This document shows, piece by piece, positions 8,437 to 14,638 of a stretch of DNA of 15,554 bases. This stretch comes from Bacteroidales bacterium (GTDB lineage Bacteria; Bacteroidota; Bacteroidia; Bacteroidales; PUMT01), in contig SLOS01000335.1 of NCBI GenBank assembly GCA_007132365.1, forward strand, positions 1 to 15,554. Reading direction: 5' to 3'. The notes below the pieces were generated by a model. That model saw only the letters and a list, made by a program, of their open reading frames with translations, was not told where the DNA came from and made no database searches. The first letter of the stretch is position 1, and the number at the start of each line of letters is the position of its first letter. The position numbers were made by a program, and so were the translations under genes.

Positions 8437-9681
8437 TTACCTTATCTGCCCGTCGCCATAAATAATGTATTTCGTTGTTGTCAGTTCCTTAAGGCCCATA
8501 GGTCCCCTTGCATGAAGCTTCTGGGTAGAGATACCTATCTCGGCACCAAATCCGAACTCAAATCCATCAGTAAACCTTGTTGAGGCATTAACATAAACTG
8601 CTGCTGCATCGATCTCGGAAAGGAATCTTTGCGAATTGGTATAACTCTCTGTAATTATGGTTTCTGAATGTTTTGAGCCGTACTTGTTAATATGAATTAT
8701 GGCATCACTGAGCGAATGGACTACTTTAACGGCAATGATCAGATCAAGATATTCCGCATACCAGTCCTCTTCAGCAGCCGGAACGGCATACCCGATGATT
8801 TCAGTAACATATTTATCTCCTCTTATTTCTACATTGTTATCCCGGAGCCTGTCACAAATTATCGGAAGGAATGTGTCCGCCACCGAAACATGTACAAGCA
8901 ATGTTTCAATTGCGTTGCAGACACCGGGCCTCTGGGTTTTGGCGTTTATTACAATATCTTCCGCCATTTTGAATTTTGCCGATTCATCCACAAACGCGTG
9001 ACAGTTACCCACTCCTGTTTCGATAACAGGAACCCTGCTGTTTTCAACAACTGTTTTAATCAATCCGGCGCCTCCCCGCGGAATAAGTATGTCCAGGTAT
9101 TCATTAAGCTTCATCATAGCCACTGCGCTTTCTCTGTCTGTGTTCTCAACCAGCTGCACAGCCTCAGGAGGTATTCCACGGCTTATAAGGGCTTCCTGTA
9201 TGATCTTCACAATAGCCATATTTGAGTTAATGGCTTCCCGTCCCCCCCTTAGTATAACGGCATTTCCCGTTTTCAGGCACAAGCCTGCCGCATCCACCGT
9301 TACATTGGGCCTTGCTTCATAGATTATTCCGATAACACCTATAGGGACCCTGATCTGTCCTATCTGCAGACCGTTGGGGCGTCTTTTCATTGAAAGTACT
9401 TCGCCCACAGGATCCTCAAGCATGGCAATCTGCAGCAGTCCCTCTGCAATATCCCGTATCCTTTCATTATTCAATGTAAGCCTGTCAATAAGGGGACCTT
9501 TTATGCCGTTACTTTCTGCTTCGAGAAGATCTTTGCCATTTGCTGAAAGTATTTTACCTGATCTTTCAACCAAAAGATCTGCAACCTGTTCGAGGGCTGA
9601 TTTTTTCTCGTTTGACGACATGCTGGCAAGAAATGCAGCAGATTTCTTAGCCAGTTGCCCTTTTTTATTAAGTTCTTCCAT
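8437..9681 (-). CDS. proA: Gamma-glutamyl phosphate reductase
   Basis: ProA reduces glutamyl-5-phosphate to glutamate-5-semialdehyde with NADPH, the second step of proline synthesis. The 414-residue length is typical. The catalytic cysteine is Cys255 in QRPGVCNAIET. The cofactor-binding part has GVIGIIYEARPNVTVDA (115-131) and LRGGREA (144-150). IPRGGAGL (200-207) and ETGVGNCH (221-228) are other conserved family motifs. The C-terminal part has FGFGAEIGIST and LHARGPMGL. It begins 11 bp after the proB stop, as expected for enzymes that hand over a labile acyl phosphate, and is followed 31 bp later by gltB. The leader is A-rich, with no Shine-Dalgarno sequence. Nothing is missing. Confidence 0.97.
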   Translation of the reverse strand: MEELNKKGQLAKKSAAFLASMSSNEKKSALEQVADLLVERSGKILSANGKDLLEAESNGIKGPLIDRLTLNNERIRDIAEGLLQIAMLEDPVGEVLSMKRRPNGLQIGQIRVPIGVIGIIYEARPNVTVDAAGLCLKTGNAVILRGGREAINSNMAIVKIIQEALISRGIPPEAVQLVENTDRESAVAMMKLNEYLDILIPRGGAGLIKTVVENSRVPVIETGVGNCHAFVDESAKFKMAEDIVINAKTQRPGVCNAIETLLVHVSVADTFLPIICDRLRDNNVEIRGDKYVTEIIGYAVPAAEEDWYAEYLDLIIAVKVVHSLSDAIIHINKYGSKHSETIITESYTNSQRFLSEIDAAAVYVNASTRFTDGFEFGFGAEIGISTQKLHARGPMGLKELTTTKYIIYGDGQIR

Positions 9682-9692
9682 TATTTATTTGT

Positions 9693-10526
9693 TTAATGTA
9701 CGTTACTGCCGGATTTACATGTAAATAGCGTTCCGGCCTCTTTACCAGCTATTATTTTCCAAAGTATTTCAGGGTTTGATCCGTTAGTGATCACCACGTT
9801 AATCCCGGCATTATAGCATATCCTGGATGCAGCTATTTTTGTTGTCATCCCGCCGGTTCCGAATCCGGAACCGGCCCCTGTTGCAACTTTTTCAAGTTCG
9901 GCGGTTATTTCATGAACCACAGGAATAATATGTGCCTGGGGATTATGCTTTGGATCAGCAGAATAGAGCCCGTCTATGTCAGACATAAGAATCAGCAGAT
10001 CAGCACCGGCAAGTTCAGCTACGTATGCTGAAAGAGTGTCGTTATCTCCAAATTCAATTTCATCTGTTGCAACGGTATCATTTTCATTGATTACAGGGAT
10101 GATATTCATTTTTATCAGCTCACGAAGCGTATTCCTCGCATTTTCCCTTCGCTCGGTATTAACAACAATATCTTTTGTAAGTAAAACCTGGGCAATACAC
10201 TGATTCCTGATTTCAAAAAACCTGCGGTATATTCTGATAAGTTCAGACTGCCCTATAGCTGCAAGGGCTTGTTTAGCCGCCAGATCAGAGGGTCTTGAAG
10301 CCAGGCCCATACGACCGGCGCCGACTGCAATTGCACCGGATGAGACCAGGATTACATTCCTGCCTGTTTTTTGAATTCCGGCAAGGGTACCGGCAAGCCT
10401 GACCAATTTCTGATAATTGAGCCTTCCGTTTGGATAGCTCAATGTTGAGCTGCCAACCTTGATAACTATTGTTTTGCAATCTGTCAGTTTCTTCCAGTTT
10501 TCCATCGATGATATTTCGTTAGCCAT
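9693..10526 (-). CDS. proB: Glutamate 5-kinase, form without PUA domain
   Basis: ProB phosphorylates glutamate on the gamma carboxyl, the first and usually proline-inhibited step of proline synthesis. It has 277 residues and consists of the amino acid kinase domain alone; the C-terminal PUA domain of E. coli ProB is absent. Key motifs are intact: IKVGSST with Lys23, VSSGAIAVG (61-69), AKQALAAIGQ (84-93), PVINEND (144-150), EFGDNDTLSA (158-167), MSDIDGLYSADP (181-192) and GTGGMTTK with Lys230 (223-230). It may start at Met8 (10505), since the first seven residues are not part of the fold. It lies 42 bp after a degenerate paralogue and 11 bp before proA. As the only copy with a full active site, it must carry the activity for this cluster. 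Confidence 0.96.
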   Translation of the reverse strand: MANEISSMENWKKLTDCKTIVIKVGSSTLSYPNGRLNYQKLVRLAGTLAGIQKTGRNVILVSSGAIAVGAGRMGLASRPSDLAAKQALAAIGQSELIRIYRRFFEIRNQCIAQVLLTKDIVVNTERRENARNTLRELIKMNIIPVINENDTVATDEIEFGDNDTLSAYVAELAGADLLILMSDIDGLYSADPKHNPQAHIIPVVHEITAELEKVATGAGSGFGTGGMTTKIAASRICYNAGINVVITNGSNPEILWKIIAGKEAGTLFTCKSGSNVH

Positions 10527-10568
10527 GAATAAATAATTCTTTTGACGGGTATTATGCCATTATTCAGT

Positions 10569-11243
10569 TTAATTCAAACCCGCATATTGATTGAATTCCG
10601 GGAAACCCTCGATATTCTGATCCATATCATATCTTCCTCCGGTTATATTATCTGATATGTCCAACAGTTCATCGATACCTGCCTCACGGATTCCGGAGTT
10701 GTTTCTCAATAATAAAAGAAATTTCTCACTTTCGCATGTGTTGACAACAATTGCATCAGCATCTGTAAGAGATGCAACCATCAGCGCAAGGGGATAATTA
10801 TCATTCATGATAATATCATTTGTTGAAACCGAGTCGTTTTCATTAATTACAGGAATAATACCCTGCTCCAGCAACCTGCTGAGTGTATTCTTTGCATTCC
10901 TGTTGCGAATGGGATTGTCAATCACGTCCCTTGTAAGCAGAACCTGGGCTACCATCTGGTCAAAATGGTCAAAACAATCCTGATATGAAATAATCAGTTC
11001 GGCCTGGCCAACCGCTGCAACAGCCTGCTTGGCAATAATATCTGAAGGGCTCCGTATAAGCCCGAGTTTTGCCGCACCCAAAGCTATTGCTCCCGATGAA
11101 ACCAGTAAAACACTGACACCGGAGTTGTTAAGGTTTGCGCAGATCATACTCAGCTGTTCCATTTTTCTGGTACTGAGTATGCCGTTATTGTCAAATAAAG
11201 TTTCAATTTCTATTTTGAAAACAATTTTAATTCTGTTCTTCAT
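10569..11243 (-). CDS. Degenerate glutamate 5-kinase paralogue (possible pseudokinase)
   Basis: This 224-residue protein aligns with the adjacent ProB without large gaps up to about residue 207; by eye about half the residues are identical over residues 45-168. It retains Lys10, LVSSGAIALG (47-56), AKQAVAAVGQAEL (71-83), PVINEND (131-137) and MNDN (146-149). It has lost the phosphate-binding glycine loop (GSS becomes EIE, 12-14), the second Asp of GDND (now Tyr150), the SDIDGLY adenine-side motif (about 168-174) and the GTGGMTTK lysine (now Met207). It stops about 30 residues earlier than ProB. The frame is open throughout, and its ATG overlaps the argH TGA as ATGA, implying translational coupling. 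Catalytic glutamate kinase activity seems very unlikely. A regulatory subunit, a glutamate-binding sensor or a decaying duplicate are the alternatives. Confidence 0.82.
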   Translation of the reverse strand: MKNRIKIVFKIEIETLFDNNGILSTRKMEQLSMICANLNNSGVSVLLVSSGAIALGAAKLGLIRSPSDIIAKQAVAAVGQAELIISYQDCFDHFDQMVAQVLLTRDVIDNPIRNRNAKNTLSRLLEQGIIPVINENDSVSTNDIIMNDNYPLALMVASLTDADAIVVNTCESEKFLLLLRNNSGIREAGIDELLDISDNITGGRYDMDQNIEGFPEFNQYAGLN

Positions 11244-12571
11244 TTCAGTAAATTTATCATTGCATTTTCCACTTTCTGAAAATCAAATCCTTCTTTGATT
11301 CTTTCAGTTTTTTCTAAAATCAGTTCATTACATAAATTTCCCATGCTGCCTGCGTGGGTATGATCAAGCTCCCTTAAAGGTTTGTAATTTTTATTACCAA
11401 TTCTGCCGGCTACCTGCTTATATGCTTCCCTGAACGAAACGCCCTGTTTTACCAGCCTGTTTACCTCCTCAACACTGAAAAGATCATTGTAAATTTCTTT
11501 ATCAATGATTTCAGGATTAACTGTGATCCTGCCTATTACCATCTCAGTGACCGACAGGATATTAATCAGCAAATTAAAAGCGGGTATAAAATTCTCTTTA
11601 ATAAGCTGGTAATCACGATGATACCCTGAAGGCAGATTTGAACTGATAAGCATAATCTCAACAGGGAGAGCCTGTAATTTATTTCCCGTTGCCCTGATAA
11701 GTTCAAAAATGTCAGGGTTTTTCTTGTGAGGCATAATGCTTGATCCTGTTGTGAACTCGTCGGGTAACGTCATAAAACCAAAATTCTGACCAGACCAGGT
11801 ACATATATCCCCGGCCATCCTGGAAAGCGTTGCGCCAACCCCACCCAGTGCAAAAGCAACGGTCTTCTCCATTTTACCACGGTTCATCTGTGCATTTACC
11901 ACATTTACATGCATGTTGTCAAAGCCCAGCAATTCTGTAGTCATGCTCCTGTCTATCGGAAAAGAGGAGCCGAAGCCTGCCGCGGATCCAAGCGGATTCT
12001 GGTTGGTTATGCTGTATGCTGCCTGAAGAAGGATCATATCCTCAGTCAGACTCTCGGCATAAGCTCCAAACCAGAGGCCGAATGATGAAGGCATTGCAAC
12101 CTGCATATGAGTATAACCAGGCATCAGGGTTCCCTTATGTTTATTGCTGAGGTTTATCAGGGTCCCGGACAGCCTGACGGTCTGATTTACAATCTCCATG
12201 AGCTTGTCCCTGACAAACAATTTCAGATCCAGAAGCACCTGGTCGTTACGGGAACGGGCAGTATGTACCTTTTTACCTGTCTCTCCAAGAGCTTCTGTCA
12301 GCATCAGTTCTATCTGACTGTGAACATCTTCAACACCTGGTTCTATTTTAAACTCACCAGCTTCAATCATTCTGTAAATGACCTTGAGCTCTTTTTCAAA
12401 AGCGGATAACTCATTTTTGGTGAGCAGACCTATGCTTTCGAGCATCCTGACATGAGCAATGGTTCCCAGAACATCATAAGAAGCAAGGTGCAGGTCAAGT
12501 TCCCGGTCTTTTCCGGAAGTAAAATCGCCAGTCACATGATTGGTTTCAGTACCCTTATCCCAAAGTGTCAT
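11240..12571 (-). CDS. argH: Argininosuccinate lyase
   Basis: ArgH splits argininosuccinate into arginine and fumarate, the last step of arginine synthesis. It has 443 residues and belongs to the fumarase/aspartase superfamily. The family signature GSSIMPHKKNPD lies near residues 271-282. Other conserved blocks are DVHSQIE, TARSRNDQVLLDLKLF, GYTHMQVAMPSSFG and NPLGSAAGFGSSFPIDR. It lies 33 bp after argG, its partner enzyme. Its TGA stop overlaps the ATG of the degenerate kinase paralogue, so the two are likely translated together. The leader is A/T-rich without a Shine-Dalgarno sequence. No key residue appears to be missing. Confidence 0.97.
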   Translation of the reverse strand: MTLWDKGTETNHVTGDFTSGKDRELDLHLASYDVLGTIAHVRMLESIGLLTKNELSAFEKELKVIYRMIEAGEFKIEPGVEDVHSQIELMLTEALGETGKKVHTARSRNDQVLLDLKLFVRDKLMEIVNQTVRLSGTLINLSNKHKGTLMPGYTHMQVAMPSSFGLWFGAYAESLTEDMILLQAAYSITNQNPLGSAAGFGSSFPIDRSMTTELLGFDNMHVNVVNAQMNRGKMEKTVAFALGGVGATLSRMAGDICTWSGQNFGFMTLPDEFTTGSSIMPHKKNPDIFELIRATGNKLQALPVEIMLISSNLPSGYHRDYQLIKENFIPAFNLLINILSVTEMVIGRITVNPEIIDKEIYNDLFSVEEVNRLVKQGVSFREAYKQVAGRIGNKNYKPLRELDHTHAGSMGNLCNELILEKTERIKEGFDFQKVENAMINLLK

Positions 12572-12604
12572 CAGTACAAATATTTATCGGTAAAAACAGG
12601 CCAT

Positions 12605-13846
12605 TCACTGTTCCTGTCTGGAAGCTGTAATAGCGTGATGCGCCATCAACCTGATTGCGTTTATCTTAATAAAACCTTCACTGTCCTGCTGGTTAAATCC
12701 GCCTTCAATATCCATGCTTGACAAATCCTGATCATACAATGAACTCGGCGATTCCCTGCCGTCAATAATTACATTTCCCTTGTAAAGGGTAAGATAAACC
12801 ACCCCGTCAATCAGTTCCTGGCTCTTGTTTATTGCTGCCATTAAAAAATCCATTTCCGGGCTGAACCAGAAACCGTTGTACACAAATTCTGCAAAAACAG
12901 GTGAAAGCATATTTCTCAGACGCATAACCTCCCTGTCCATCGCTATTCCCTCAATATCCATATGAGCTTTAAGCAATATTTCCGCCCCCGGGGTTTCATA
13001 TACACCCCGCGACTTGATGCCGATATACCTGTTTTCAACCATATCAAGCAATCCGATCCCGTTTGCTGCACCTATTTGGTTCATATAGATGAAAAGTTCG
13101 AGAGGATTAGTTTTTATCGTTTTATCATCAGTATTTACAACCTTTACAGGAGTCCCATCCTTGAAATGTATAGCAATATGTGTCTCTTTATCGGGTGCAT
13201 CCTGAGGCATTTTAATTCTGGATATTATATCACGGCCTGCCTTAAATCCAGGGTCCTCGAGAATTCCGGCTTCATGACTTATGTGCATCAGATTATCATC
13301 TTCGCTGTAAGGTTTCTTCAGGGTGGCTTTAACAGGGATCCTTTTATCTTCCGCGTATTTAAGAAGATCTGTTCTGCCCTTGAAGCAGTCAAGGAACTCT
13401 TTGTTTTTCCAGGGAGCAAATACCTTTATTTCAGGTTTCAGGGCATAATAGGCAAGTTCAAACCGCACCTGATCATTTCCTTTTCCGGTTGCACCATGCG
13501 ATACATAACCGGCATTTTCCATGGCAGCTATCTCGATCTGCCTTTTGGCAATCAGTGGCCTGGCCAGGGCTGTTCCAAGGAGGTACCGGCTTTCATAAAC
13601 CGCATTTGCCCTGATTGCAGGGAAGATATAGCCGGTTACAAACTCCTCTTTAAGATCTTCGATGTATACTTTTGATGCGCCAATTGCCAAAGCTTTTTCG
13701 CGTGCTTCGCCGAAATTGTCATCCTGCCCTACATCAGCAATGTAGGCAATTACTTCATAACCCTCATCAATAAGCCATTTCAAAATAACCGAAGTATCCA
13801 GTCCGCCACTGTATGCCAGGATAATTTTTTCATTTTTTTTGATCAT
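12605..13846 (-). CDS. argG: Argininosuccinate synthase
   Basis: ArgG joins citrulline and aspartate with ATP to give argininosuccinate. It has 413 residues, typical of the type I form. The ATP pyrophosphatase P-loop is AYSGGLDTS at 10-18. Further conserved blocks are YIADVGQDD (35-43), GTALARPLIAK, SHGATGKGNDQVRFE and VENRYIGIKSRGVYETPG. It follows argR by 66 bp and precedes argH by 33 bp. Upstream arginine steps (argB, argC, argD and the transcarbamylase) are not in the window, so citrulline must be made by genes elsewhere. Control by ArgR from the promoter ahead of argR is inferred. Confidence 0.98.
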   Translation of the reverse strand: MIKKNEKIILAYSGGLDTSVILKWLIDEGYEVIAYIADVGQDDNFGEAREKALAIGASKVYIEDLKEEFVTGYIFPAIRANAVYESRYLLGTALARPLIAKRQIEIAAMENAGYVSHGATGKGNDQVRFELAYYALKPEIKVFAPWKNKEFLDCFKGRTDLLKYAEDKRIPVKATLKKPYSEDDNLMHISHEAGILEDPGFKAGRDIISRIKMPQDAPDKETHIAIHFKDGTPVKVVNTDDKTIKTNPLELFIYMNQIGAANGIGLLDMVENRYIGIKSRGVYETPGAEILLKAHMDIEGIAMDREVMRLRNMLSPVFAEFVYNGFWFSPEMDFLMAAINKSQELIDGVVYLTLYKGNVIIDGRESPSSLYDQDLSSMDIEGGFNQQDSEGFIKINAIRLMAHHAITASRQEQ

Positions 13847-13912
13847 TGTATAAAGATTGTTTTATTAAATAACCAGGTGAGTCCTGTTTAAGTTTAGAGT
13901 CTTCAGAAAGGA

Positions 13913-14386
13913 TTACCGGATTCCCTCTTCCGGAATGGCCGTTGTAAGAACCCTGTGGAGATCCTGTCTGCTAATGCCATCCCTGGCAATTATGAGTATT
14001 GTGTCATCCCCTGCTATTGTGCCCAATATTTCAAAGGCCCTTATTCCATCAATCCTGTAGGCAATTCCGCTTGCAAAACCGGGAAGAGTTTTAATAACAG
14101 CCATATTCCCGGTGTAATCTATAGAAAGAAATCCTCTGCTCACAGCCTCTTTGATCTCATTATCTTTTATCTGTTCATCATAATAATCATCCGGAAGAAT
14201 ATATATTTGCCCCTTCTCTTCATCAGCTATTTTACCAACCCTGAGAAACTTCAGGTCCCGCGACAAAGTTGCCTGCGTATAATTGAAACCGTTACTTATC
14301 AACTTTTTCAGTAACTCCTCCTGGTTACTTATCTTGTTGTGTTTGATAAGGCTTCTTATTTCCAGTAACCGTTTTGTCCTGTTCAT
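13913..14386 (-). CDS. argR: Arginine repressor ArgR
   Basis: ArgR is a hexameric DNA-binding protein that senses arginine and controls arginine synthesis and breakdown genes. From the ATG at 14386 it has 157 residues, the usual family length. The N-terminal winged helix includes SNQEELLKKL and the recognition-helix signature TQATLSRDLKFLRVGKI. The C-terminal oligomerisation and arginine-binding domain ends with GTIAGDDTILIIARDG, where the paired Asp residues contact arginine in known structures. The frame continues upstream to ATGs at 14413 and 14431. I chose 14386 because MNRTKR matches where ArgR proteins begin, and because the 14431 ATG abuts an ARG-box-like palindrome and would leave only a few leader bases after the predicted promoter. 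It is the first gene of the arg-pro-glt run. Confidence 0.94.
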   Translation of the reverse strand: MNRTKRLLEIRSLIKHNKISNQEELLKKLISNGFNYTQATLSRDLKFLRVGKIADEEKGQIYILPDDYYDEQIKDNEIKEAVSRGFLSIDYTGNMAVIKTLPGFASGIAYRIDGIRAFEILGTIAGDDTILIIARDGISRQDLHRVLTTAIPEEGIR

Positions 14387-14416
14387 AATCAGAAAAGGTG
14401 ATTTAACAGTCATAAA

Positions 14417-14430
14417 TGCATAAATATGCA
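14417..14430. promoter_or_regulatory. ARG-box-like palindrome 1 (ArgR operator candidate)
   Basis: TGCATAAATATGCA fits the core TGnATwwwwATnCA of the ARG box known from E. coli and Bacillus, differing only at the two n positions from TGAATwwwwATTCA. The outer 6-bp arms are perfectly complementary. It lies just downstream of the predicted argR transcription start. Its position directly ahead of argR supports autoregulation. Confidence 0.55.
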
Positions 14431-14437
14431 ATTAATT

Positions 14438-14451
14438 CGCAAATATATACA
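14438..14451. promoter_or_regulatory. ARG-box-like site 2, overlapping the -7 box
   Basis: CGCAAATATATACA keeps the A/T-rich centre and an intact ATnCA right half of an ARG box but has a weak left half. Its centre is exactly 21 bp from that of site 1, the spacing of paired 18-bp ARG boxes separated by 3 bp in E. coli. It covers the predicted -7 element of the argR promoter. Alone it would be unconvincing; the spacing gives it weight. Confidence 0.42.
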
Positions 14452-14469
14452 TAATTTTAATTTTGCCAA
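14440..14469 (-). promoter_or_regulatory. Predicted argR promoter
   Basis: Read on the minus strand, TATATTTG (14447 to 14440) matches the Bacteroidota -7 consensus TAnnTTTG exactly. TTGGCA (14469 to 14464) lies 16 bases upstream and can serve as the -33/-35 element. Transcription would start near 14436, leaving a leader of about 50 bases before the chosen argR start. The next genes downstream are separated by short gaps, so this promoter may serve the entire cluster. Confidence 0.5.
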
Positions 14470-14485
14470 TATTTTTATATTGATT

Positions 14486-14522
14486 TATCTAATTTATATC
14501 CTTATTTATATCTAATTTAGAT
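14486..14522. repeat. Two copies of a 13-bp palindromic motif
   Basis: ATCTAATTTAGAT at 14510-14522 is a perfect palindrome around a central T. An imperfect copy, ATCTAATTTATAT, lies at 14487-14499. The centres are 23 bp apart, about two helical turns. The pair sits in the gap between argR and the divergent esterase-family gene, upstream of both. It could be an operator for an unidentified dimeric regulator, but the surrounding DNA is very A/T-rich and chance is possible. Confidence 0.35.
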
Positions 14523-14581
14523 TTACTTTTTACCTGAATAATCTGCACAAACATTTAATTTTTTAAGGAATCGATTAATTG

Positions 14582-14605
14582 ACAATAATTAATAAATTTT
14601 ATTGT
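14582..14605. repeat. Inverted repeat ahead of the esterase-family gene
   Basis: ACAATAA (14582-14588) and TTATTGT (14599-14605) are perfect 7-bp arms around 10 bases. They begin inside a TTGACA hexamer (14579-14584) that could be a -35 element for the gene starting at 14639, though I cannot place a convincing -10 or TAnnTTTG box at the right distance. It may be an operator, or chance in A/T-rich DNA. Confidence 0.3.
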
Positions 14606-14638
14606 TATATTATTACCTGATCATCTAAATCTCTACTT

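Noticed and set aside
12962..13675. Long plus-strand open frame opposite argG
   Set aside because: It is antisense to intact argG with no motif and no start context; a shadow frame.
13847..13860. ARG-box-like TGTATAAAGATTGT just ahead of argG
   Set aside because: The left half fits but the final CA is GT, and no partner box lies 21 bp away; it is too weak to call.
13874..13886. CAGG/CCTG hairpin between argR and argG
   Set aside because: A 4-bp stem without a T run cannot be told from chance, and a terminator here would cut argG off from the only promoter seen.
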